From contig NZ_JOII01000010.1 of assembly GCF_000719955.1 (NCBI RefSeq), positions 1 to 64,000 on the forward strand: a stretch of DNA of 64,000 nt. The letters are read 5' to 3'. Below the pieces are notes generated by a model that searched no databases, was not told the origin of the DNA, and saw nothing but the letters and a program-made list of their open reading frames with translations. Shown in pieces: positions 51,568-62,787 of the stretch (position 1 is its first letter; each line of letters opens with the position of its first letter). Made by a program: the position numbers and the translations under genes. Origin of the DNA: Streptomyces albidoflavus (GTDB taxonomy: Bacteria > Actinomycetota > Actinomycetes > Streptomycetales > Streptomycetaceae).

Positions 51568-52358
51568 CCGCCCCCGCCACCCCCTACGTCACCGAGGCCG
51601 GCACCGAAGGCCCCCTCGTCCTCTGCCTGCACGGCATCGGCTCCTCCTCGTCCTCCTTCGCCGCCCAGCTCGCCGGGCTCTCCCCGGTTGCCCGCGTCGT
51701 CGCCTGGGACGCCCCCGGCTACGGCCGCTCCGCCGACCCCGACACCGCCCCCGGCCTGGACGGTTACGCCGACGCCGCCGCCGGACTCATCCGCGCCCGG
51801 GGCGGCAGCGCCCACGTCATCGGCGTCTCCTGGGGCGGCGTCATCGCCCTCAGGCTCGCCCTGCGCCACCCCGACCTGGTCGCCAGCCTCGTCGTCGCCG
51901 ACTCCACCCGGGGCTCCGGCGCCGACCCCGAGAAGGCCGCCGCCATGCGGGGCCGCGCCGCCGAACTGGCCGAGGCCGGACCCCGCGCCTTCGCCGAGGC
52001 CCGCGCGCCGAGGCTGCTCGCGCCCGGCGCCCCGGACGAGCTGGTCGAGGCCGTCACCGCCACCATGGCCGACTCGATCCGGCTGCCCGGCTACGGCCAC
52101 GCCGCCGCCTCCATGGCCGACACCGACCTCGGGCCCGAACTGGCCGCGATCACCCAGCCCGCCCTGGTGCTCTGCGGCGAGGAGGACCGGATCACCGGAG
52201 TCGCCGAGAGCCAGCTGATCGCCGGCGCCATGCCCAAGGGCGTCTTCGTGATCCTCTCCGGCGCCGGGCACCTCGCCAACCAGGAACAGCCCGCCGCCTT
52301 CAACGACTGGGTCCGCGCCCACCTGCGCATCGCCGCCCGCGTCCCCGAGTCCGCCTGA
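51564..52358 (+). CDS. Alpha/beta hydrolase (possible meta-cleavage product hydrolase)
   Basis: A 264-residue serine hydrolase. The oxyanion region is CLHGIGSSSSSF, the nucleophile S89 lies in GVSWGG, the acid in CGEEDRITG and the His in SGAGHLANQEQP. Next to an extradiol dioxygenase, enzymes of this family usually cleave the C-C bond of the ring-opened product. An esterase role is also possible. The GTG start overlaps the upstream stop by 4 nt. Confidence 0.85.
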   Translation: MTAPATPYVTEAGTEGPLVLCLHGIGSSSSSFAAQLAGLSPVARVVAWDAPGYGRSADPDTAPGLDGYADAAAGLIRARGGSAHVIGVSWGGVIALRLALRHPDLVASLVVADSTRGSGADPEKAAAMRGRAAELAEAGPRAFAEARAPRLLAPGAPDELVEAVTATMADSIRLPGYGHAAASMADTDLGPELAAITQPALVLCGEEDRITGVAESQLIAGAMPKGVFVILSGAGHLANQEQPAAFNDWVRAHLRIAARVPESA

Positions 52359-52450
52359 GACCCCGGCCCCCAGACCCCCGTACCGCCGACGCCCCGACGG
52401 GCCGTGCGCGGACGGCTTCCACCCCCATCCCCTTACGCAAGGAGCACCCC

Positions 52451-52972
52451 GTGCCCATCAGCACCGACCCCTACGTCCAGGGCGACGACCTCGCCGCCTA
52501 CACCGACTCCCTCATCGCCACCAAGGACTCCCGCGACGCCGACTTCGACACCCTCTCCTTCCAGACCAAGGCGGGGCCGCAGTACCGCCGCGCCCAGATC
52601 CGCTACGTCGGCTCCGGCGCCACCGGCAACCACGAGGGGGACAGCCGCATCCTGCCCTCCGGCGGCTTCACCTTCTCCAACATGCTGCTGCCGCCCGGCG
52701 CCGAAGGCCCCGAGCACACCCACCACGACGTGGAGGAAGCCTTCTTCGTCCTGGAGGGCCAGGTCCGCGTCGGCATCCACCGGGGCGACGGCGAGGCCGA
52801 GTACCGCACCCTCGGCTACCGCGACATGATCGTGGTGCCCGCCGGGGTCGCCCGCTCGCTGAAGAACGAGGGCGACACCGACGCCCTGTTCTGCGTCATC
52901 ATCGGCACGCGGAAGCCGCAGATCCCGACCTACCCCGAGCACTCGCCGATGCACGGCGTGACCCGCGACTGA
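52451..52972 (+). CDS. Cupin domain-containing protein
   Basis: A 173-residue single-domain cupin. Motif 1 is visible as EHTHHDVEEAFFVLEGQVRVG (His pair and Glu as metal ligands) and motif 2 as DMIVVPAGVARSLKNEG. The metal and reaction are not identifiable; it could be a dioxygenase, isomerase or sensor for the pathway. The GTG start follows AAGGAGCACC. It overlaps the next SDR by 1 nt (TGATG), so the two are co-translated. Confidence 0.82.
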   Translation: MPISTDPYVQGDDLAAYTDSLIATKDSRDADFDTLSFQTKAGPQYRRAQIRYVGSGATGNHEGDSRILPSGGFTFSNMLLPPGAEGPEHTHHDVEEAFFVLEGQVRVGIHRGDGEAEYRTLGYRDMIVVPAGVARSLKNEGDTDALFCVIIGTRKPQIPTYPEHSPMHGVTRD

Positions 52973-53721
52973 TGGCCGCCACCGCACCGGTGGTCGTCGT
53001 CACCGGCGCCGGCCGTGGCCTGGGACTGGCCACGGCCCGCCGGGTCGGCGCCGACGGCCACCGCGTCGTCCTCGCCGAACTCGACCCCGCCCGGGGCGAG
53101 GAGGCCGCCGACAGCCTGCGCCGCGACGGCCTCGACGCCCACTTCGTTCCCTGCGACGTGGCCGACCCCGGCTCCGTCGCCGCCATGGCGGAGGCCACCG
53201 CCGCCCTCGGCCCCGTCCACGGCCTCGTCAACAACGCCGGGCTCGCCGACGCGGTCGGCGGCAAGTACTTCCACGAGATCGACGTCGCCACCTGGGACCG
53301 CATCATGACGGTCAACGCCCGCGGCCCCTGGCTCGTCGCCCGCGCCCTCCTGCCCCACCTGCTCGCCGGCGGCGGCGGACGCATCGTCAACGTCGCCTCC
53401 GACGCCGCCCTCTACGGCTCACCACGGCTTGCCCACTACATCGCCTCCAAGGGCGCCCTCATCGCCCTGACCCGCGCCATGGCCCGCGAGACCGGGGAGC
53501 AGGGCGTCACCGTCAACGCCGTCGCCCCCGGCCTCACCGAGAGCGAGTCGGCCGAGCGCATCCCCGCCGAACGCCACGAGCTGTACCGGCTCAACCGCGC
53601 CATCCCGCGCCCCCAGCGGCCCGACGACCTCACCGGCCTCATCGCCTTCCTGATCGGCGAGGAGTCCCGCTACATCACCGGCCAGACCTTCGCCGTCAAC
53701 GGCGGCTTCACCATGCACTGA
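52972..53721 (+). CDS. Short-chain dehydrogenase/reductase
   Basis: A classical SDR of 249 residues. TGAGRGLG (residues 11-18) binds the cofactor, NNAG is present, and the active-site Tyr/Lys are in YIASK, with the Ser region upstream at NVASDAALYG. VAPGLTESE and YITGQTFAVNGGF complete the fold. It probably dehydrogenates a cis-diol or hydroxy acid in the island. It is coupled to the cupin gene. Confidence 0.9.
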   Translation: MAATAPVVVVTGAGRGLGLATARRVGADGHRVVLAELDPARGEEAADSLRRDGLDAHFVPCDVADPGSVAAMAEATAALGPVHGLVNNAGLADAVGGKYFHEIDVATWDRIMTVNARGPWLVARALLPHLLAGGGGRIVNVASDAALYGSPRLAHYIASKGALIALTRAMARETGEQGVTVNAVAPGLTESESAERIPAERHELYRLNRAIPRPQRPDDLTGLIAFLIGEESRYITGQTFAVNGGFTMH

Positions 53722-53737
53722 ACCAGGAGAACCCACC

Positions 53738-54508
53738 ATGGACCTAGGCTTCACCGGCCGCACGGTCCTCGTCACGGGCGGCAGCTCGGGCGTCGGACGC
53801 GCCACCGTCCGCATGCTCCTCGACGAGGGCGCGCAGGTCGCCACCTGCGGCCGCCGCCCGGAACCGCTGGCCGCCCTCGGCGACCACGACCGGCTGCACA
53901 CCGCCGTCTGCGACATCCGCGACCCCGAGGCGGTACGCCGCCTGGTCGACGGCGTACAGGACCGCTTCGGCGGGCTCGACGGCCTCGTCAACAACGCCGG
54001 CCAGTCCCGCATGAGGCCCTTCGCCGAGTGCACCACCACCGACTGGCGCGACGAGCTGGAGCTGAAGTTCGACGGCGTCCTCAACCCGCTGCACGCCGCC
54101 CTGCCGCTGCTGCGCGCCTCCGACGCCGCCGCCGTCGTCAACGTCAACGCCGTCCTCGCCCGCGAACCCTCCCCGCGCCTGATCACCACCAGCGCCGCCC
54201 GCGCCGGACTGCTCAACCTCTCCAAGTCCCTCTCCCGGGAACTGGCCCCCGACGGCATCCGCGTCAACTCCGTCTGCCTCGGCCTCGTCGACACCGGCCA
54301 GTGGGAGCGCCGCCACCGAGCCGAGGGCGGCCCCCTCGACTACGACCGGTGGCAGGCGGCCCTCGCCGCCGACCGGGGCATCGCCCTGGGCCGGCTCGGC
54401 CGCCCCGAGGAGGTCGCCTACGCCGTCACCGGGCTGCTCTCCCCACGGGCCTCCTACATCACCGGAACCAGCATCGACGTCTGCGGCGGCATCGGCCGCG
54501 GGATCTGA
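53738..54508 (+). CDS. SDR-family protein lacking the usual catalytic Tyr and Lys
   Basis: A 256-residue SDR fold. The cofactor motif TGGSSGVG is at about residues 13-20, NNAGQSR follows, and the fold ends with SPRASYITGTSIDVCGG. The YxxxK active site is replaced: the aligned stretch reads TTSAARAG, giving Thr for Tyr and Arg for Lys. The protein may be non-catalytic, or use another mechanism. It follows the canonical SDR by 16 nt, with ACCAGGAGAAC as ribosome site, and precedes the ThDP enzyme. Confidence 0.85.
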   Translation: MDLGFTGRTVLVTGGSSGVGRATVRMLLDEGAQVATCGRRPEPLAALGDHDRLHTAVCDIRDPEAVRRLVDGVQDRFGGLDGLVNNAGQSRMRPFAECTTTDWRDELELKFDGVLNPLHAALPLLRASDAAAVVNVNAVLAREPSPRLITTSAARAGLLNLSKSLSRELAPDGIRVNSVCLGLVDTGQWERRHRAEGGPLDYDRWQAALAADRGIALGRLGRPEEVAYAVTGLLSPRASYITGTSIDVCGGIGRGI

Positions 54509-54520
54509 AGGAGCCCCACC

Positions 54521-56158
54521 ATGTCCACCCCCAACGGCGGCGACCTCCTTGTCCGCGTACTGCGGGAACTCGGCGTCGACACCGTCTTCGGCATCGTCTC
54601 CGTCCACAACCTGCCCCTCGTCGAAGCCGTCGCCCGCGACCTGCGCTTCGTCCCCGTCCGCCACGAGGCCACCGCCGTCAGCGCCGCCGACGCCTACGGC
54701 CGGGCCCGGGGCACCCTCGGCTGCGCCCTGACCTCCACCGGTACCGGCGCCGGCAACGCCGCCGGCTCCCTCATCGAGGCACTCTCCGCCCAGACCGCCG
54801 TCCTGCACGTCACCGGCCAGATCGACAGCCCCTACCTCGGCCAGGGCCGCGGCTTCATCCACGAGACCAAGGACCAGCCCGGCATGCTGGCCGCCGTCTC
54901 CCACCACGCCGCCACCGTCACCGAAGCCGCCGACGCCGGCCGCGTCCTGCGCACCGCCGCCGCGGCCGCCCTCACCGCCCCGGGCGGCCCCGCCAGCGTC
55001 GAGTGGCCCATCGACCTCCAGTACGCGCCGCAGGACCTGGCCGCCGCACCGGCCCGCCCGGAGCCCGCCCCCGTCCCGCAGGCCGACGCCGACGCCCTGG
55101 ACCGGGCCGCCGCGCTGATCTCCCGCGCCCGGCGCCCCCTCGTCTGGGCCGGCGGCGGCGCCCGCCTCGCCGGCGCCGAACTGGGCGCCCTCCTCGACGC
55201 CACCGGCGCCGGAGTGCTCACCTCCAACTCCGGGCGCGGCACCCTCCCCGAGGACGACCCGCGCGTCCTCGGCAACTTCGCGAACGGCCCCACCGGCCGG
55301 GCCCTGCTCGCCGAGGCCGACCTGCTGATCAGCGTCGGCACCCACTTCCGCTCCAACGAGACCGGCGACTACACCCTGCCGCTGCCCGCCACCCACGTAC
55401 AGATCGACCTGGACGCCGCCGCCCTCGGCCGTGTCCACCCCGCCACCGCCGCCCTGCACGGCGAGGCCGCCGCCACCCTCGCGGCCCTCACCGCCCGGCT
55501 CGACGGGGCGGGCGCCGAGGAGGGCTGGGCCGCCCGGCTCACCGCCGTCCGGGACGGGGCCCGCGCCGCCCTGCGCGAGTCGATCGGGCCGCACGCCGCC
55601 GTCTGCGACGCCATCCGCGCCGCCCTGCCGCGCCGCGCCGTCGTCGCCCGGGACGTCACCATCGCCTCCTCCAGCTGGGGCAACCGCCTCCTGGAGCTGT
55701 ACGATCCGCGCGACAACCTCTTCCCCCGGGGCGGCGGCATCGGCCAGGGCCTCGGCATGGGCATCGGCGCCGCCCTCGCCGACCCGTCCCGGCCCACCCT
55801 CGTCATGGCCGGCGACGGCGGCCTCGCCGTCCACCTCGGCGAACTCCTCACCGTCGCCCAGGAACGCCCCCGCCTCACCCTCGTCGTCTTCAACGACGGC
55901 GGCTACGGCGTGCTCCGCAACATGCAGGACGCCCACTTCGGCCGCCGCTCCGGCGTCGACCTCACCACCCCCGACTTCGCCGCCCTCGCCGCCGCCGTCC
56001 ACCTGCCCTACGCCCGGATCGGCGCCGCCGACGAGGCCCACCAGGTCCTCGCCGAGGCCGTCGCCGCCGACGGGCCGGTCCTCGTCGAGGTCGACCTCGC
56101 GGCGCTCGGCCCGATGAAGTCCCCGTTCACCCCGCCGGTATCCCTGCCCGGCACCTGA
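54521..56158 (+). CDS. Thiamine diphosphate-dependent enzyme (acetolactate synthase/benzoylformate decarboxylase-like)
   Basis: A 545-residue ThDP protein. The catalytic Glu is E49 in VRHEATAVSAADAY. The central domain is present, and the ThDP-magnesium motif begins at about residue 431 (GDGGLA) and ends with NDGGYG. The pyrophosphate region matches the decarboxylase/carboligase superfamily. It would decarboxylate or ligate a 2-oxo acid from ring breakdown. The branch cannot be decided from sequence alone. The ATG follows AAGGAGCCC, 12 nt after the SDR-like gene. Confidence 0.87.
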   Translation: MSTPNGGDLLVRVLRELGVDTVFGIVSVHNLPLVEAVARDLRFVPVRHEATAVSAADAYGRARGTLGCALTSTGTGAGNAAGSLIEALSAQTAVLHVTGQIDSPYLGQGRGFIHETKDQPGMLAAVSHHAATVTEAADAGRVLRTAAAAALTAPGGPASVEWPIDLQYAPQDLAAAPARPEPAPVPQADADALDRAAALISRARRPLVWAGGGARLAGAELGALLDATGAGVLTSNSGRGTLPEDDPRVLGNFANGPTGRALLAEADLLISVGTHFRSNETGDYTLPLPATHVQIDLDAAALGRVHPATAALHGEAAATLAALTARLDGAGAEEGWAARLTAVRDGARAALRESIGPHAAVCDAIRAALPRRAVVARDVTIASSSWGNRLLELYDPRDNLFPRGGGIGQGLGMGIGAALADPSRPTLVMAGDGGLAVHLGELLTVAQERPRLTLVVFNDGGYGVLRNMQDAHFGRRSGVDLTTPDFAALAAAVHLPYARIGAADEAHQVLAEAVAADGPVLVEVDLAALGPMKSPFTPPVSLPGT

Positions 56159-56210
56159 GGCAGGCCCCCGTGACCCTGCCCGCCGCCCCCGCCGTACGAA
56201 GGAGGAGACC

Positions 56211-57191
56211 ATGACGCTGCCCCAGGAGCCCCCGCTCGACCTGCTGGTGCACCGGATGACCTGGGAGGCCGAGGAGGTCCTCTCCGTCGAGCTGACCCAC
56301 CCCGAGGGCAAGCCGCTGCCCGCCTGGGAACCCGGCGCCCACCTCGACCTGCACGCCGGCGGCCAGATCCGCCAGTACAGCCTCTGCGGCGACCCCGCCG
56401 ACACCGGCCGCTACCGGATCGCGGTCCTCAACGAACCCTCCTCGCGCGGCGGTTCCCGTCACGTCCACACCGTGCTGCGCCCCGGCGCCACCGTCACCGT
56501 CAAGGGCCCGCGCAACCACTTCGCACTCGCCGAGGCCCCCCGCTACGTCTTCCTCGCCGGCGGCATCGGCATCACCCCGGTCCTCGCCCAGGTCCGCGAG
56601 GCCGCCGCGCGGGGCACCGCCTGGACCCTGTGGCACGGCGGACGCACCGCCCGCTCCATGGCCTTCGGCGCCGAACTGACCCGCCTCGCCGACGCCTGCC
56701 CCACCGGCACCGTCCACTTCCGCCCCCAGGACCGCGACGGCCACCTCGACATCCCGGCCGCCCTCGACGGGGTCGTCCCGGGCGACGGCACCCTCGTCTA
56801 CTGCTGCGGGCCCGAACCGCTGCTCGCCGCCGTCGAGGAGGCGTGCGCCACGCGCGGGCTCGGCGGGCAGCTGCGCCTCGAACGGTTCGCCGCCGTGCCC
56901 GTCGCCGCGCCGCCCGGCGGGGAGAGCGGCTTCGAGGTGGAGTGCGCCCGCTCCGGCGTCACCGTCACCGTCGGCCCCGACGAGGCCGTCGTCGACGCGC
57001 TGGAACGCTCCGGCGTCCAGGTCGAGACCTCCTGCCGCGACGGCATCTGCGGCACCTGCGAGACCCGCGTCCTGGGCGGCGTCCCCGACCACCGCGACAT
57101 GCTCCTGTCCACCGAGGAACAGGCCGCCGGACGCACCATGATGGTCTGCGTCTCGCGCTGCGCCTCGAACCGCCTCGTCCTGGACCTCTGA
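56211..57191 (+). CDS. PDR/VanB-family oxygenase reductase
   Basis: A 326-residue electron-transfer protein of the phthalate dioxygenase reductase type. It has an N-terminal flavin domain (RQYSLCGDPADTGRYRIAV), an NAD domain (FLAGGIGITPVLAQ) and a C-terminal plant-type [2Fe-2S] domain (CRDGICGTCETRV, later Cys in MMVCVS). It passes electrons from NADH to the Rieske oxygenase encoded two genes downstream. The ATG follows AAGGAGGAGACC, a strong ribosome site. Confidence 0.92.
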   Translation: MTLPQEPPLDLLVHRMTWEAEEVLSVELTHPEGKPLPAWEPGAHLDLHAGGQIRQYSLCGDPADTGRYRIAVLNEPSSRGGSRHVHTVLRPGATVTVKGPRNHFALAEAPRYVFLAGGIGITPVLAQVREAAARGTAWTLWHGGRTARSMAFGAELTRLADACPTGTVHFRPQDRDGHLDIPAALDGVVPGDGTLVYCCGPEPLLAAVEEACATRGLGGQLRLERFAAVPVAAPPGGESGFEVECARSGVTVTVGPDEAVVDALERSGVQVETSCRDGICGTCETRVLGGVPDHRDMLLSTEEQAAGRTMMVCVSRCASNRLVLDL

Positions 57192-57220
57192 CCCGTCCCG
57201 GCCCTCCGCGAAGGAACCCC

Positions 57221-57436
57221 ATGACCCTCTACGTCGAGGTGCACCAGACCCGCACCCACGAGCCCACCCCCTACGAGCACAAGCTCGCCGCCGTCCTGGA
57301 GGAGGTGTACGCCACCGGCGCCCACACCCTTCCCGAACTGGTCCGGGGGCTCAACGAGCGCACCGTCTACCCGCCCGACGGCGGTGCGTGGACCGAGGAG
57401 AACTTCACCGCCGAGATCGCCCGCCTGGGAGCGTGA
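57221..57436 (+). CDS. Small recombinase-like HTH-domain protein linked to the Rieske oxygenase
   Basis: A 71-residue protein beginning MTLYVEVHQTRTHEPTPYEHKL and containing TLPELVRGLNERTVYPPDG and WTEENFTAEIARLGA. This resembles the helix-turn-helix end domain of serine recombinases, a pattern seen in short genes beside aromatic oxygenases. It may be a small assembly or regulatory factor rather than a recombinase, since no catalytic domain is present. The ATG follows GAAGGAACC. It lies between the reductase and the oxygenase, whose ATG comes 1 nt after its stop. Confidence 0.72.
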   Translation: MTLYVEVHQTRTHEPTPYEHKLAAVLEEVYATGAHTLPELVRGLNERTVYPPDGGAWTEENFTAEIARLGA

Positions 57437-57437
57437 G

Positions 57438-58493
57438 ATGACCACCACCACCGCCACCACCGACCCGGTCGCCGAGGCCGCCGACCACCTCCACGCCACC
57501 GGCCTGCGCAACCAGTGGTACCCCGTCCTGCCCTCGCACTTCGTGGCGAACGGCGAGATGAAACGCGTCGTGCGCCTCGGCGAACCCTGGCTGCTCTTCC
57601 GCCGCCCCACCGGCGAACTCCACATGATCGCCGACCGCTGCCCGCACCGCAGTGCCCCGCTCTCCCTCGGCCAGCACCTCGGCGACCGCGTCGCCTGCCT
57701 CTACCACGGCGTGCAGGTCGACGGGGAGGGCACCGTCGTCAAGGTCCCCGGCCTGCCCGGCTGCAACCTGGAGGGCAAGCGCCTGGTCACCAGCCTCCCG
57801 GTCCGCGAGGAACACGGCGCCGTCTTCGCCTGGTTCGGCGACGAGGCCCACCCCGAGCCCGCGCCGCTGGTCCTGCCCGAACGGCTGACCGACCCGGACA
57901 CCGCGGGCTTCCTCAACTACGCCGAGTGGGGCGCCCCCTGGCGCTTCTACATCGACAACGTCCTCGACCCGATGCACGGCGCCTTCCTGCACGGCACCTC
58001 GCACTCGATGGCCGGCGGCGCCAAGTCCGCCCGGTTCCGCATCCGCGAGACCGGCCACGGCTTCTTCTTCGAGAAGACCGACCAGGTCGGCGTCAACTTC
58101 GACTGGGTCGAGTTCGGCCGGACCGGCGTCGACTGGGTCGACCTGGAGATCCCCTACCAGCCGTACGCGGGCCCCGGCGGAGCCTTCGGCATCGTCGGCA
58201 TGGTCACCCCGATCACCGCCACCGAGTCGGCGATCTTCCACTGGCGCACCCGGGCCGTCCAGGGCTGGGAGCGCGACTCCTGGCGCTTCCTGTACCGGAT
58301 GACGCTGGAGGCCCGCCACCACGAGGTGCTGGAGCAGGACCGCACCATGCTGGAGGAGATGCCCGAGGACGCCGACACCGGCGAGAACCTCTACCAGCAC
58401 GACCTGGGCGTGGTCCGCATCCGCCGCATGTACCGCGCCGACGCCGCCCGCCAGGCCGCCGAACTCGCCGCGCACCGGGGCGAAGCCGGATGA
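57438..58493 (+). CDS. Rieske non-heme iron oxygenase, alpha subunit
   Basis: A 351-residue oxygenase. The Rieske cluster is bound by C68, H70, C87 and H90 (CPHRSAP ... CLYHG). The mononuclear iron is held by H180 and H185 in LDPMHGAFLHGTSH, with D177 likely bridging. Length and the PDR-type partner fit the single-component-alpha group (VanA, TsaM, phthalate type), which demethylate or hydroxylate aromatic acids. There is no beta subunit. It starts 1 nt after the small HTH gene and overlaps the RidA-fusion gene by 4 nt. Confidence 0.92.
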   Translation: MTTTTATTDPVAEAADHLHATGLRNQWYPVLPSHFVANGEMKRVVRLGEPWLLFRRPTGELHMIADRCPHRSAPLSLGQHLGDRVACLYHGVQVDGEGTVVKVPGLPGCNLEGKRLVTSLPVREEHGAVFAWFGDEAHPEPAPLVLPERLTDPDTAGFLNYAEWGAPWRFYIDNVLDPMHGAFLHGTSHSMAGGAKSARFRIRETGHGFFFEKTDQVGVNFDWVEFGRTGVDWVDLEIPYQPYAGPGGAFGIVGMVTPITATESAIFHWRTRAVQGWERDSWRFLYRMTLEARHHEVLEQDRTMLEEMPEDADTGENLYQHDLGVVRIRRMYRADAARQAAELAAHRGEAG

Positions 58494-59248
58494 GCAGCGA
58501 CGGCACCGTGCTGCTCACGGTCCTCCTCAAGCACGACCAGTCGCAGAACCTCGACCAGATCCAGTCCACCCTGGGCGAACGCGCCTGGTGGGAGAGGTTC
58601 CCGCCCGGCGACGCCGAGATCGTCTCCTGGGTGGTGGCGATGGGCATCGGCCAGATCGTCACCCTGCGCCTGCCCGCCGACCAGATCAACCTGGTCAACG
58701 TCGAGCTGGAGCGCAGCGCCTGGGGCGTCTTCCGCACCGAGTTCTACCCGACGTACGACTTCGTGCCGGTCCGCGAGCGGCTCGCCCGCGAGTGGGGCGA
58801 GAGCCGGGCCGGGGGAGGGGAGCCGGAGCCGGGGCGCGACGGCACGGCTCGGGCCGTCGACAGTGAGGAGGTGGCCGGGCCGCCGCGCCCCGGCATGTTC
58901 TCCCATGCCAAGGTGGTCGGCGACCGCTTCTCCCTCTCCGGGATGCACGCGGGCGACGGGCGCGGCGGCGTGCTCGGCGACGGCTCCGCCTACGACCAGG
59001 CCCGGCGCGCCCTCATCAAGGTCAAGGCGCTGGTCGAGGCGGCCGGGGGCGTCATGGACGACGTCCAGAACCTGCGCGTCTACCTCACGGACATCCAGGA
59101 CAAGGGCGAAGTAGGCCGCGCCCGCACCGAGTTCTTCACCGGTGACTTCCCCTGCTCCACCCTGGTCGAGGTCTCCGCGCTCGTCGAGCCGGGGCTCACC
59201 GTCGAGATCGAGGCCGAGGGCGTGATCGGCTCCGCCCCGCGCACCTGA
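58490..59248 (+). CDS. Fusion of an unknown N-terminal domain with a RidA-family deaminase domain
   Basis: A 252-residue protein in two parts. Residues 1-100 form a domain I do not recognise (LLTVLLKHDQSQNLDQIQ, ERAWWERFPP, LRLPADQINLVNVELER). A Gly/Glu-rich linker spans about 104-125. Residues 135-252 are a RidA/YjgF domain (FSLSGMHAGDGRGG, ALIKVKALVEAAGG, VSALVEPGLTVEIEAEG). RidA proteins deaminate enamine or imine intermediates; some relatives are 2-aminomuconate deaminases, which would suit a nitrogen-containing aromatic pathway. The frame is continuous, so no frameshift is needed. It is the last gene of the plus-strand operon. Confidence 0.82.
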   Translation: MSSDGTVLLTVLLKHDQSQNLDQIQSTLGERAWWERFPPGDAEIVSWVVAMGIGQIVTLRLPADQINLVNVELERSAWGVFRTEFYPTYDFVPVRERLAREWGESRAGGGEPEPGRDGTARAVDSEEVAGPPRPGMFSHAKVVGDRFSLSGMHAGDGRGGVLGDGSAYDQARRALIKVKALVEAAGGVMDDVQNLRVYLTDIQDKGEVGRARTEFFTGDFPCSTLVEVSALVEPGLTVEIEAEGVIGSAPRT

Positions 59249-59265
59249 CCGGCGCGGGCAGGAGG

Positions 59266-59311
59266 AACAGGAAGAGGGGGTGCCCGTCGACGGGCACCCC
59301 CTCTTCCTGTT
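59266..59311. terminator. Bidirectional terminator of the catabolic island
   Basis: A 21-bp perfect stem (59266-59286 with 59291-59311) with a TCGA loop lies between the convergent RidA-fusion and MarR stops. It is the longest perfect hairpin seen in the window. Confidence 0.85.
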
Positions 59312-59321
59312 GCGTCCGGCG

Positions 59322-59870
59322 TCAGTCCGTCTCCGCCAGCTCCTCCAGCGAGCGTTCCAGCTTGGCCAGCAAGGCGCCCAGCTGCGCCGACTCCTCGCCG
59401 CTCAGCCCGGCCAGCATCCGCCGCTCGTTGTCCAGGTGGACGGTGAACAGCTCGTCGATCAGCGCCAGCCCGGCCGGGGTCAGCCGGCAGTGCACCACCC
59501 GCCGGTCCTGCCCGTCCCGCTCCCGGACGATCAGCCCGTCCTTCTCCAGCCGGTCCAGCCGGAGCGTCACCCCGGCCGAGCTGATCAGCCCGCTCGCCGC
59601 CAGCTCACCCGCGGTCAGCTGGTACGGCGCGCCCGCCCGGCGCAGCGCCGTCAGCACGTCGAAGCCGGCCATCGACAGGCCCCGCTCGGCCAGCGGGCGG
59701 CTGGTCCGCGTCTGGTACAGCAGGAAGGTCCGGTGCAGCCGCGCGAGGACGTGCAGGGGCGCCGTGTCGAGCCCGGGGCGCTCGCGCCGCCAGTCGGCGA
59801 TGATGCGCGCCACCGCGTCGTCGGTCTCCTGCCGGGGGGCGGTGGCCGCCGCCTTGTCCTTGCCGGGCAA
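59322..59870 (-). CDS. MarR-family transcriptional regulator
   Basis: A 182-residue dimeric winged-helix regulator. The helical part HVLARLHRTFLLYQTRTSRPL precedes the HTH (QLTAGELAASGLISSAGVTLRLDRLEKDGLI) and the wing (RERDGQDRRVVHCRLTPAG), as in PecS/HpcR-type members. It probably represses the catabolic island until a phenolic or carboxylic inducer binds. Candidate sites are the TAAGNNCTTA repeats at 44134 and 48195. The start is TTG with GGGAGA upstream. It is convergent with the island operon. Confidence 0.88.
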   Translation of the reverse strand: MPGKDKAAATAPRQETDDAVARIIADWRRERPGLDTAPLHVLARLHRTFLLYQTRTSRPLAERGLSMAGFDVLTALRRAGAPYQLTAGELAASGLISSAGVTLRLDRLEKDGLIVRERDGQDRRVVHCRLTPAGLALIDELFTVHLDNERRMLAGLSGEESAQLGALLAKLERSLEELAETD

Positions 59871-59948
59871 CTCGCGTCTCCCTCGACTCGTACTCCGGGG
59901 TGAGGGAAGCCTACCCGCCGGGCGGCGGGAGGAGAGCGGCCAGGACCC

Positions 59949-62786
<2,838 letters not shown>

Positions 62787-62787
62787 C

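Noticed and set aside
57221..57436. The small HTH-domain gene as a remnant of a recombinase or mobile element
   Set aside because: There is no catalytic domain, no repeats or attachment sites nearby, and it is tightly packed between the oxygenase reductase and oxygenase genes, which argues for a pathway role.
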